NCBI RefSeq assembly: GCF_023973825.1
Contig: NW_027122940.1
Location: forward strand, 25,388 to 89,387
Length of the DNA: 64,000 nucleotides
Origin: Plasmodium brasilianum
Lineage: Eukaryota > Apicomplexa > Aconoidasida > Haemosporida > Plasmodiidae
Reading direction: 5' to 3'
Below, in pieces: positions 1 to 12,310 of the stretch (positions are counted from its first letter, which is position 1; every line of letters starts with the position of its first letter). The position numbers were made by a program, and so were the translations under genes. Under the pieces are notes generated by a model that saw nothing but the letters and a program-made list of their open reading frames with translations, made no database searches and had not been told where the DNA came from.

Positions 1-1243
1 AAAAATATATAAGAAAAATATATATTTGTAAAATGGTATTATTATACACTTTTTGTATTGTCAAAATATATGAGGGTTAATAATATTTTTTTTATTCCTA
101 TATTAATTTTTAGTTTTTGCATTTTATTTTATATATATTTTTTTTCTCTACCAATATGAGTTAAAATTGCTTTCTCTGAATATTCAATGTTTAGATGATA
201 TAACTGTTTTTACTATAATAATTTCTAATGGAATTACACTTAAAATTGTGATTATGTACATATCAAGGAAGAAATTATTACATATTTTTTTGGTACCTTG
301 GATTAAATTTTAAATTATAATATTTACTTTTTTTTTCGTTTTATTTGATACAAATAATTGCATTAAAATTTTTAATGATGAACTTTTTTTAGTTTATTTT
401 TATAGAGTTTCTATGTACTGTTCTAATATTTAATATATATTACTAATAAAAAAATCCAGCAACACGCTTAATATTTCTTCTGCGCTATGTATATAATATT
501 TACTTTATATATATAAAAACTGTGTTCTTCAGATACAATACTATTTTATTCAAAAGATTTGGTTAAATATGAATATATACTTTTTATTGAAAAACCATGC
601 AGTTTGAGTACTGATTATTGTATAATATTTAATCATAATTTGGTCAGTATATTTTTTTGTAAAAAAGAAATAAAACAGTTGGTTTTTATTTCACGAGTTA
701 CATCAATTTTATTTACTAACGATGCATTGTTCTAATATAAGGACTAAATTACCAGTTCCAAATAAATTCAATAAATTGAAATTTATTTTTACTTTAAATA
801 TAACTATAATATATCTCAAATGGGTTATGCTTTAAGAACACATAATAAGAAGTCAGGGTACAATTTCATGAGTATAATTAAATGAAATAAAAATGCCTTG
901 CCAATATAAGCTTTTGAATTGTGGAACATTAGAATCTTAAACTATTATTAGATAGGAATATTTTAGTTATTTTTTCCATATATATAACAAATATTATTGC
1001 AAGTTCAAATTAAATTCATTAAAAAAAAAATTAAATAAATACAAAAAAAGTATTTGACAAAAAGTTAGAAAAAATAAATTATTCTAAAAGGACAAATAAG
1101 AAAATATATATAAAAAGTTAAAAATAAAAGTGTCTATATTTTATTTATGCTCTTCTTTCTATTCTTTGATCTTTATCATTTCTACTAAATAGAAATGTTT
1201 ATATAATCCAATTTTGTGGGCTTCTTAATATCTTTGATATGTA
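1..1243. other. Intergenic, AT-rich, no gene seen
   Basis: No convincing coding sequence is visible on either strand. The stretch is AT-rich with poly-A/T runs. It lies downstream of the minus-strand pir-type gene that ends at 1244, so the part nearest that gene should hold its 3' untranslated region. Confidence 0.5.
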
Positions 1244-2911
1244 TCAGTTGATATTCCGTAAATCATTTGATGAAAGAAGCTCATCTTCTATATTTACTAC
1301 GTTAAATCTCCTCCTGTCAGAATGTCTATAAGTACGTTTTAAGAAGCGTCTTGGTCGTTTGCGTGTACTTAAATCGGCAAAATCAAGTCTATACCTTTGT
1401 TTTCTTTTTCTATGTCTACGTAAACGTGATCCGAAGGGAGTAAACTAATATATATATGAAAGTAAAAAACATGTATAATATGTTTATTTCACAATTACAA
1501 TATTTTAAGAAAAATATGTTATAAATGGTGACTAATAATGTATACATACAGCATAAAATAATTTTGTATTTACTTTAAAAAAAAGGTAAAATATAAAAAT
1601 AATTCCCATTACTAGAGTAACTGCAGTAGAAATACGGAAAAAAATGTTGTTTAATATATTTGATTCATTAGCTGATCTCCTTTTCCACACTCTTTCGCGT
1701 GCTGGTTTTAAATCATCTTCTGTCCATGACCTTCCAGCCTGCACTTTGTATGCCCCAGTACCTTCTATTTGTGTAGCAAATTTTCCTTCAACCAATTCTT
1801 CCATATACCGGCAAAGTCGCATGCTATCTTTATTATTACTTCTACTTCGACAATCTAGTTTTCCTCCTTGTTTAAAGCTCCACTTATATGAGTTAAGTGT
1901 GAGTTTACTAGATGGTATTTCTTTTTTTACGTCGGTAGCCCTAGGAACCCCTCTGTTTCCTTTTCCATCAACTTCAACATCTTTTCCTGGATCTACCCTC
2001 GATATTGAACTTGCATTATCTGCAGAGAAACTACTAACAGTCGCTTCCTGTCCATCAGTTCTAGCAGTAGGCTCATCAACGGGTAAAGGAACAAAATTTG
2101 AGTATAAAATACAAACTGGTCTCTTAGCATCTCCTACTTCTAATGTGTCTTTTGTCGGACTATAACATCCACCATAATTAATTGCGCTCATAAATTCTTT
2201 CCCGAATTCCTCAGGATTTGATTTTTCATCTTTGAATATAGATTTAATACTTTTTAGACCCTCACATCTTTCGTTACCATTAGATCCTAACGCGGATAAG
2301 AGTCTGCTCGGATTAAAATCGTCTTTACAACTCAAAAAATAATTAGAACAATCCCAAAAACTTGGGGTACAACAATTTTCCTTCTCATCGTCATATATAA
2401 CACTGATAGATTTAAGATATTCTTTATATTTACCATTCTTACACTTATTACAAGTTTCACTAGTTTTAATATTGTTATAATTTTTAAAATAATCATACAA
2501 ATACTTCTCTTGGACTTTATAATTCAATCCTTGCAAATTCTTAATATCAAATCTATAAGAACAATCATGTTTCCTGTGCTTAATGAAAAGTTCAATCTGT
2601 AATTTATTAAATTTCTTAATAACATCTTCAATATCACTATCTGATGTACTTTCATTAAACAAATTCCTTACTTCTTGATATACCCAGTTTTTATAATGCG
2701 AACAATAGTCCTTATATTTTTCTGATGTATGCTTTTTAAATACAAATTCTAAAAGTTTTGTGACATTTTTACAAAGTTCAAAGGACTTTTCTTTGTAATC
2801 TTGTTTTATTATTTTAAATTCATTACAGTATGTTTCATCTGTTGCATTTACCAATTCATTATTGAATTCTTTGTATATACTGTATGGATATGACTCTTCT
2901 AAAATTTTATC
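1244..2911 (-). CDS. pir: PIR superfamily protein, first exon not located
   Basis: Variant antigen of the pir/vir type, expected at the infected red-cell membrane or parasitophorous vacuole (family knowledge). Exon 2 runs 2911 down to 1574 (446 codons). It opens after a TTTTCAG acceptor with DKILEESYPYSIYKEFNN, the usual pir N-terminal pattern, and carries many spaced cysteines, an acidic/Ser-rich stalk and a membrane segment (ISTAVTLVMGIIFIFYLFFK). A phase-0 intron (1573-1445, GTAAAT...TTAG) joins exon 3 (1444-1244, 67 codons with stop). Exon 3 opens FTPFGSRLRRHRKRKQRY and is a strongly basic cytoplasmic tail. The first exon was not found: the nearest upstream minus-strand ATG (3003) meets TAG after five codons, and a four-codon M-Q-I-D exon before a GTAATT donor near 3225-3214 is only a guess. 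The gene may therefore be intact with a distant tiny exon, or 5'-truncated. The tail is unlike that of the pir genes at 45-49 kb, so it is another subfamily; STP1-like is the alternative name. Confidence 0.8.
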
Positions 2912-5900
2912 CTGAAAATTAAATTTATAAAAGGAATTTTACAAATACTTAAGTACTTATATATAATAAAATATATCCTGTTAATCTATGTTAGAAATGG
3001 CATTTTAATAAATGAGTATGTATATTATTATTGCTATGAAAAATGAAAGTATCCATAAACTTCTTTTACCATTTCCATAATTTTTCATTATTTTTATGTA
3101 TTTACTGTATGAAATAATTAAAACTGTATATATACTAATATTTAAGTAAAAAGAATGACTACATATATACAATTGGTTCATTTCGAGCGTTTTATACTTT
3201 TCATTAGTAATTACATCTATTTGCATATTTCTTAAAGAAATATGGCACTAATTCATTCTAAAAAATAAATTATAACTGTATTGATTTTATCATATAAATA
3301 TGGATAATTAAAACAGAAATAACCTTAATGTTAATACAGTATTACAGTAAATAGTAAAAAAGAAGGAATCCATTTATAGCAAAACTTTATTCTGTATACT
3401 AATATGCATAAATATATATATATGTACGTACGTAATTAATTATTATTATCCTATTTTCTTTAATAGAACATATATTTTTTAATATAAAAAATTAAAAATT
3501 GTAATTCCGTGCAAACATTTATTTTCAAGCACTTTTGTACTTTTAAGTATTTGTATGTATCTTAATATGGTATTTCTGTAAAATTACGAAATTTACTTTT
3601 TTGAAAATTTTGTTCCATAAATAAGCGTAATATCATTTCATTAATACTTTATCTTTTACCGTATTATATGCAATACTCTATAATATTATACGCGCATTAC
3701 TATAGTTAACTAAGCGCATATTACAAAAATTATAAATATGTATATAAAAAGAAGAATATTTAAAAAAAACAATAAATGAAATATAAACCAAAAAATTATT
3801 TTTAATATGATAAAAAATTTTACTTGGAATATATTTATTTTATTTTTAATATCATTAATTTTTAGATACCCTATATATATATAACTATAGTACAAATTAT
3901 TCATTTCTATTAATAACCACAATAAATTGTAAGTCGATATATTTTTTTTTGATTCATTATTATAGTTCACATAGTGTATAATATGTTTTTTATCAATGCG
4001 AGTATGCATAAAATAAACTAATCAAATGGATCATTTTTAATAAAAAATTTAAATTGTTAATTACATTAAAAAGTTGGAATATAATATTTTTATCTATTGA
4101 GCGTAATAAAAATATTTTTTTGAATATGACTAAAAGGCGATTATCATAATTCAAATATAGTTAAATATTAAATTTGGGAAATATAATTACAATATTTATT
4201 TAATTTTTCAAAGAAAATAAAATAATGTTTAAAGGGAATACTATTATGAGGCACAATTTGTATGGATTATTTAATCCTTTTTATACTTTTCCCTTTTTTT
4301 TAATGATAAATAAACTAAAACATAATTCGTTATATCAGTAAATTAAGGAAATATTAGAGAATGTTTTCTTATTTTTTTAACTATATATATATAACATTAA
4401 GCGTTTTAAAAATTATAACGTACAAAATATTGCAATTAGGGAATAAGTCGATTATTAGCATGTTTTAATAAAATTTTAACACATGAAAATTAAGAAAATA
4501 ATATTACGAGTTATATTGTATATATTATTATACATGGAAAGTAAATTTATTTTCTGTCAATTTTATGCGTAAGAGAAAATAAATATTCTTTATGTTACAT
4601 ATTACATTTATATTTTATTTAATATCATTTTATTTTTTGTTTTTTTGTTTGCATAACTTGTTAGTTCGCATACTATGCTTTTGTTTTGCTACATAAATAA
4701 AATATTTTATTATTCTAATATTAATATAACATGTTTACATGAAAAATAAAAATACGAATAAAAGTGCGTTTTCTTAATGAAGTTTCATTAGAAAAAAAAA
4801 TAAAACATACAATAATACTTCATTATACATTGAATAAAAAAAAAAATAGTATTGCATATATTTTCAAAAGGTATCATATGTTAATTTTTATTTATATTGT
4901 TCTTATAATTTACTTATTATGTTATATACTTTCTTTGATTAGAAGTATTTACAGCTGTACAGATTACATTATTGTCGCTCATAAGATTACACAGAATTAC
5001 CTAATAATATAATAATGGACATTGCATAATGTAAATAAAATGCTTTAATTATTTTTGTTGAAGTATATCTTCCTTAAATCCTTTTTTAAAATTTTTTTCT
5101 TATTATGTTAGATTATTTATTTTATATTTCGGGAATCTCCATAAGTTAAATTCCTTAATTTATACGCTTCATAATTACTAATCATAGTCATCATACAATT
5201 ACCATTAGATAAATAAATTATTTTTATAATCCTCGCTTATTTTTATTTATTACTTTAAATATGATATACATCAATATATTAGGTATACCAAGTGAACCCA
5301 TTAATCCATTAAGTTATTAATGTTTAAGTTAAAAATTCTCCTCAGTCTTACCCCTGTTATTGCTCTATTTTTTAGTTTGAAGTTAACTTGAAATGACGAT
5401 GCTAAAAATGTTTTCTTTATTTTTGAAAGTATGTAGTGATATACAGAATTTATTTTTAGAAAAATGTGCAAACAATTATTAATTACTACACATTTTTCAT
5501 GTTCTAAAGTAAATAATATTTTATAAAAAAAGTAATACGTTCGAAAAATATCCAAATTTAATATTTTTTCCAAAAAATCCTTATCTACTGATCATATATA
5601 ATATAGTATTACTTATTATCTATTTGTTTAAAAATAAAATATTTAAAAAGAAAAAGTATCCTTTTTTGTTAGCTATTTTGTAAGTTCAGTTTAAATGTAA
5701 ATATTGATTTATTCTTGGGGTGACCAAATTATAATATTACTCAGCAGTTAAAATAAAAGATATATTTAGTGAAATATTAGATATACCATTATTAATATTG
5801 TTTTATATACATTTTCTTCGAACATTAATTTGAAAAAATATAAAAAAAAAAAAAAATTAATTTATGAATTTATTAAATTAGAAAATACGTTTCATGTAAC

Positions 5901-6573
5901 ATTTTCTTTAATTGAATGATTGTGTTAAAGGAGTATATTTTCCATATAATTCATTCATTTAAATTTACTGTTTCAAATTATATTATGTGGTATTATAATC
6001 TATATCAGTGTATACAATAATGTGTAAAAAAGACTTAAATACTTCATTTATTTGTTATATATTTACTAAGTCTATAAATATATATATAAAATTATATGCA
6101 TATTCATTTGGTCAAATGAATGGATAAACGAATAAAACGCCAATGTATCTCAATTATATAACATCTATTAATAAATATTTTATATTCCTATGTATCTTCT
6201 ACTAAAGATATATTAAAAAAATATATTATTTTACTTCGCCTTTTCACCTACTGCGAAATTCTTAGTAGTTCCTTAGAGGTTTAAGAAATATTTTTTAAAA
6301 GTTTAATCGGAGTAATAACCTTTTGTAAATATGTAATAAGTATGTTAATAAAAAGACTCGTACTATTACATTATATATAATCATAAAACATATAAATTAT
6401 CACAAAAGTGTTAAATTTATTAGTTTATTAACTTCTTATATTTTAGAATATCACTAATAATATATATAATGTATTTTACTTATTAATAGCATAGAGGGAA
6501 TACAAAGCGCGATATAGACATACATACATTTCTTGCAAAATATTTATGCGCAAAAAAATATTAATTTAAATGC

Positions 6574-6597
6574 ATATATATATATATATATATATAT
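6574..6597. repeat. (AT)n microsatellite
   Basis: An uninterrupted run of alternating A and T of about 24 bp, in non-coding DNA. Confidence 0.9.
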
Positions 6598-7459
6598 GTT
6601 ATTATCCTAAATTTAAAATTCTATAGAATATTGGACAAGCAAATTGATAAACAGTACAGGGGATATATTATATCATGCTTATTAACTAATTTTTTGTGTA
6701 TGTACAGATGGAATGAAAAGTTCTGTATGTAAGTATAAACACAAAAGTCAAAACACTTGAAGAATAATTAACTAATAGTCCATTAATCATTCCCATAATT
6801 TAAATTCTCTAATATGTTTATTTAAACGATGCTAATATATATACATTACACTCACTAGAAAAAGGTAAAGAAATAACACAATCCAAAAATTAACTTAAAA
6901 AGAAAATAAGGATACTGCTTATACAATAAAAAAACTAACACATATTATTAACAAAATAAGGCTTTTGTTGTTTCTAATTCGATAATCATGGCAAATTGCA
7001 TGAAATATTCAACATATTTAATGCTACTATTAGTGAATATCAAAAGAATAGTATAGTTCTTAGGAGTATATAAAAAATATGCTTTCCAGCATTTAAAAAA
7101 AAATTAATTAATAATATTTAAATAAATAGAAAATATATTTATATTATTCAGTTTGTATATACCTATTATATAGCTTTCGTTTTAAATGCTTTAATATACA
7201 TATATATATATGTCATTCCTTAATTATTTTATCATCTAAGCAGTGAATAACTTATGTAAATGTAGAACAGATATACCTTTTATATAACACTATATGAACA
7301 TTATCACCTAATGTATTTCTTATACATATTTAACAGAACATTTTAGACTAGTTGATAATAATAAAACAATTCTTTAAAAATTATTCGAATTTCACTAATG
7401 ATGCGAATTGCTATAAATATATGTTCTACTTACGCCTTCTCTAATTAATATTAGAAATA

Positions 7460-7760
7460 AGAAAGGGAAATTTTTTAAGTTTTTTTTATTTTAAAGCAAA
7501 ACATGAATCTATACATAGAAAAATTATAGCTATCTCCATATAAAGGATATACTGAATTATATAAAAACTGATTATTAAAGTGAATATTACATAATTTGTA
7601 AATATTTTACTATTTAACTTGTGTAAATATGATTATAATATTTTAAAATGTAATATTATTCATTATATAAACATTTTTAATTGTATATATTAAATATGTA
7701 AACGTCAAAATATGAAAAATAAGCAAAATTTATTAAAGTATATATATATATATACATATA
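7460..7760. repeat. Dispersed repeat, copy 1 (partner at 60.3 kb)
   Basis: Reads collinearly with 60310-60610 on the same strand. Shared landmarks in order: an AGCAAAACAT/GGCAAAACAT motif, ATTAAAGTGAATATT, ATAATTTG(T/C)AAATATTTTA, a perfect TAAATATGATTATAATATTTT, and TATGAAAAATA. It lies 0.4 kb downstream of the exported-protein gene ending at 8199. Confidence 0.75.
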
Positions 7761-8198
7761 TCGCTGGAAAGTAAATTTTTAATTATATTTTAAATCTTTA
7801 ATAATTTAAACTAAAAATTAAAGTATAGAATATATATTTATATTACAAGAAATATAAAATTATATAAAGACAATTTTTTAATAATAAATGAAAAAATATA
7901 TAAAAAATTCATATATATTAGAAAATTGTATTGTAGGCATACATTTTTTTACAATTTAATATATAAAATTATATTTTCTTTCAGATTACTAAAATAAATT
8001 TATAGAATTAAATTTCTGCAATAAATAATTGTTTCTGACTTTCTACTAGACTTAGATTAATTTACGAGATAGTTTTATGTATATTAATTTAAAACAGTTG
8101 TATTCTCCAAGGAAGCAGAATGAAATATAAAAACAACATTACTAGTAATACAAATATATAATGGATTATAATATGAAATAATAAGAGACATAATTATT

Positions 8199-8999
8199 TT
8201 AGGCATTCTCGGATATATAAAAACAAGTATAACAAATAATTAACGGAAAAAACACTAATAATATAAGCATAAAAAGGGCATGCGCAATTGCATATTTTAC
8301 TGGATGTTTTTGTTGATTGTTTATAAAAGCATTAATTTTATCTTTATTAATAATACAATTACGTTTATTACTTGAGCTGATGAGGTCTGAAGATGAATCA
8401 TTCTCTGAGTATAACTTTTTTGAAGATTTGTGTAGGTTTTTATTGTTCTGAATATTATTATAATGTTTTACTGTAGGAGATTTTTCTTTTAAATTATGTT
8501 TAACGTTAAAATCTACAAGATTTTGAGGTTTTTTACGTGGCATAAAATAATTCAATTCTTCTTGATATGTATCATTGTATATTGATTCATTATCTTCTTC
8601 TTGAAAAAAGTTATATTGCTTTAATGCATATGGTTTTTTTTCAAATGATGCAGTACTTTTTCCTTTTAAATCATATATTTTTTCTTTTAAACATTTATGT
8701 TTATCTTCCAGAGATGCTCTTATTTCACTGCTTAACAATCTGCTATATTTAATATTTAATATGTTATTTATGTTCAATTCCTTGTTCCGAGTTTTATCGC
8801 AGATATTTGACTATAAGTTCATATTAAAAAAATATATATTTATATATTATATGAATAAAATATTCCTCTCATGTAAAAACATAAAATAAAAAAGAAAAAG
8901 AAAAAAAATTTAGTATAATAACTATGATACCTCGACAGAATATTTGAATATCCATATTAGACAGGAAAAAATGAAGGCTCTAATAAAAAAAATGATCAT
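8199..8999 (-). CDS. Plasmodium exported protein, unknown function
   Basis: Two-exon gene encoding about 226 residues. Exon 1 (8999-8931, 23 codons) begins MIIFFIRAFIFSCLIWIFKY, a hydrophobic secretory signal, and ends before a GTATCA donor. The 120-bp phase-0 intron ends at a TATAG acceptor, and exon 2 runs 8810-8199. The mature part starts with Asn/Lys-rich sequence holding SRLLSSE, a loose match to the RxLxE/Q/D export motif (its fifth position is Ser, so it is non-canonical). A charged, Lys/Asn/Ser-rich middle follows. A C-terminal membrane segment at about residues 199-221 (LFMLILLVFFPLIICYTCF) leaves a five- to six-residue tail. Signal exon, export-like motif and single C-terminal membrane helix fit the general class annotated as exported proteins. 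I recognise no functional domain. Confidence 0.8.
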
Positions 9000-11986
9000 T
9001 TGTGTATTTTGTTATATAATAGATATTTTTAAAGTTGTAAAAGCTTATATAATATTTTAGTAGATATATTTAATATTTTTCAAAAAAAATAAGTACATGA
9101 ATAACTTAGAACTTGACTCAATTATTTTATATATTGTCTATACAACAATCCTTTAAATTTTTTTTAAAATAAATATAAATGTAGTATTTAATGAAGTACA
9201 ATAAAAAAGTTATAATTAAAAAAAATATTTTCGTAAAAGCTATAATTAAAATACTATTAATTAATATTATTCAAATAAAACAAATAAAAAACTATTTAAT
9301 GAGCACATTACCGAAATAATTGTGTTAATATTATAATTCACCATACAAAATTTCATTTCGAAAAAAAATTATATATTTATATACATAATATATATTGATA
9401 AAATATTGCTTTAATGAGGATATAATACAACAAAAAAATTCTAGAAATAAAATATGTATTAGAATATATTCAGAAAATATTCTTAGAACAGTTATATTTA
9501 GAAGTATTGTTAAAATATATACTGTAATATTTTTTTAGAAATTATCTACTATCTTGTAATTATTTTTGAGAATTATTTTTAATAAAAATTATTAATTAAA
9601 AGAGAGAAGAAATATATATAGCAGTAACAAAATTATAATATATACTACATACATTTATAATATATATAGTATTATATTTTGATATAATTTGATATAGCAT
9701 AATTATTAAATGTTTAGTTTATAAAAAATATTATTATTTTACATATACATAGTTATATTTTCATATTATATAAGATATATGAAAATTTTATTTATTATAA
9801 TATCTTCAATCTTGATGTAATATATGCGGATAATGTACATTTATATTTTAAATCAATAATTCCAGTAATATAGTTATAAAAATGTATATTAAAACAATAA
9901 TATTTGAGAGGTTATTATACTTTATTTTATAAAAGTTTCAATAATAAATTATATATGATAAATTAAAAACGATAACAATTAAATTAAAATTTGATTATTA
10001 AAAGTATACATTTTAATTTTTAACATTTTACTAGTATTATTTGCGTACATTATTTTTTTTTATTTCAAGCTGTTTTTTTTTATGCACTAAAGTTATTTGT
10101 TTTCTTTTAATTAATATTATATTTATTTTTTCATTTCGAAGACTACATTCAAAAATATTGGTAAAGTGCCATATTGTTTAAATGTATTACAGCAAAATCT
10201 TTGAACAATGATTTTTTATTAGATAAGATGAAAATTAGCAGGAAAAAAAAAAAGAGTATAATGAAAGGGTTTTATTTTGGATTTATATGAAATATTTTAT
10301 TTATTTATTATTATTTTTTGTTTTTAGCTTTTGATATATGTTTACTATAAAGTATATAAAATAATATTTATAATTTTTAAAAAAAATTTAAAAAAAAAAT
10401 TTTATAAAGTTAAAATTAAGAAGGCTTCAAAATAAAAGAACAAATAAAATTTATAATTGTGATGTTATATGTAATGTGATGCTGAAGGCATGTTCACGAC
10501 AAAAAAAAAACTAAAAGTATCATTCTCATTTTACTTTATATTTATATTATATATATATATGTATATATAATTAATAAAAAAATGTAAATATAATATTTTT
10601 TATTATATATAACAAATTAATATATATTCTTTTTTATTAAAGAAATTTATAGTGAAAGTACTTATTTTTGTATAGTGGTAAGTAAAAAGAAAAAAAAAAA
10701 CAATAAGTGTCATTGTTAATTATTTAATTATTCTACGCTTTCCATTTTACATTATTTTATTAAGTTTATGTATTTGTTAATTATAGAATAATTAGTTTAA
10801 TATTAAAAAAAAATAAAATTTACAGTTTTATGTATGTGCATGTATTTCTTTATTTATAAAGAAGAAAAATAAAATAAAATAAAATAAAACAAATAAGAAA
10901 ATAATAAAATGGATACAATTATACTTGATTTCTAAAATAGACATCTAAAAAGAAATCTTTTATTATGATCGTATGATATTTAAAATATATAAAATAGAAA
11001 TGATTAATATGTGTATTAAATAATTTAATTTTATTTATCATATAAATATTCTTTAAAAATATGAGTATTCCATGTAGTATTTACACCAGAAATAAGTAGA
11101 AAATGTTGTTTAGTTGTATTATTTCCATGGATTAATCATTTTGTTTCTAGAGGAGTTATAACATTATACTATAGTTACATCGAATATCTCTAGAGATAGT
11201 GATATTCTTGTATTTCAAAAATCATGGTTTATTTCTGAATAAAAATAAAACAAAACAAAACAAAATAGACATGAAAATAAAATTTTTAAAATATATATTT
11301 TTTAATTTTTTCTGAATTTCTTTTTTATTTATGTTTTTTATTTTTTATGTATAAAGGTAATTTTTTTATTCCAGAACTTATGTATTATAGAAAAATAAAC
11401 TTTCTAATAAATTTTGGATTAGTTCCTGCACTAATTTATATAGATTATATTAAAAATATATTAAGCGGATATTAAGTAAAAATACAAAGAAATATTACTA
11501 TATAATTATTGTATTTTTCTTTTTTACCTTATCATTTAAAACTCAATGTGTACATATATATATATATATGTATAGTTAAATAATTAATATCTATAAACTA
11601 AAATATATGATTAAAATAGTAGAAGAGTTTAAATAAAGACTTTTAATTAAATAGAATTATGATCATTATAATAAACAGTTTCTTTTATACTAAATTTATG
11701 TGTAATATGGAAAAAAGTCACGAAAAAAACAATTAAATTCCTTCTTATTATAAAAATTTAATAATTTGTCCATTGTATATAAAGTTGTCACTGTAATAAT
11801 AATATGATATAGTATAATTAAAATATTCATACTTTTTATCTTTTTGTTTATTATTTATTTTTTTTTTTTTTGCTGTTTTTGGATTAATTTTTGTAAGAAG
11901 AATCTTCTTATTATAAGGTAAAACACATTATGAATTTATAAAATATATTTTTAAGTCTTATTTTTATTTCCCAATTAGAAAAATTA
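9000..11986. other. AT-rich spacer, nothing recognised
   Basis: No open frame with usable codon variety and no spliced signal exon is apparent. There are simple pentameric repeats (AAAAT/AAAAC units near 10868-10890 and 11240-11265) and many poly-A/T tracts. Confidence 0.5.
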
Positions 11987-12310
11987 TAATCTAGAGGAAC
12001 AAAAGGAACTTTTGAATAGATTACAAAAATATTATATTAATAGAAAAATACATGAGAAAAAATGAAGCAAAAAATGCAATTTTGATAAAGCAGACATGTG
12101 AATATATTTAATATTGAAATAGAGAAAACGAAGAAAAGAAAAAAAAAAATAAATAGGAAAAATAAACCTACATTAGAAAAGATTATATAAAATAATAATT
12201 TAAAGAATATAGGACTAGTTAAATTAAAAGATATAAGGAAAAAATTAAATAAAAATATAAAAAATTAAAACACAAATTAAGGGCTGTAAATCGGAATAGA
12301 TTTACTACTG
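11987..12310 (+). pseudogene. Possible decayed exon, Lys/Glu-rich
   Basis: The plus strand becomes purine-rich. After a polypyrimidine/AG-like site it reads NLEEQKELLNRLQKYYINRK and a few more residues before a stop, then several more short Lys/Glu/Leu-rich pieces interrupted by stops. That looks like a broken charged, perhaps coiled-coil, coding segment. The family is not identifiable and chance is possible. Confidence 0.25.

Larger units (their letters stand above)
3004..8198. other. Gene-poor spacer with microsatellites
   Basis: Five kilobases of AT-rich DNA between two minus-strand genes. Open frames here (for example 3710-4009, 4764-5012, 5301-5573) are made mostly of Ile/Tyr/Asn/Lys/Phe codons, as chance frames in this composition would be. 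None has a signal exon with a matching splice acceptor. The 5301-5573 minus frame (90 codons) is slightly less AT-biased and could be a decayed exon, but I recognise nothing in it. The part at 7460-7760 is repeated near 60.3 kb. Confidence 0.5.

Noticed and set aside
1644..2165. 173-codon plus-strand frame
   Set aside because: Antisense to exon 2 of the pir-type gene; no signal exon or splice context and it reads as a shadow.
3005..3226. 73-codon minus frame upstream of the pir-type gene
   Set aside because: AT-driven composition. Its opening codons M-Q-I-D before a GTAATT are a possible pir first exon but could not be supported.
3710..5573. Frames at 3710-4009, 4764-5012 and 5301-5573
   Set aside because: Dominated by Ile/Tyr/Asn/Lys/Phe without signal exon or splice partner. 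Long chance frames are common at this base composition.
8567..8752. 61-codon plus-strand frame
   Set aside because: Antisense to the exported-protein gene.
10868..10890. AAAAT repeats as a possible CRISPR or satellite array
   Set aside because: Short low-complexity pentamer run with no unique spacers.
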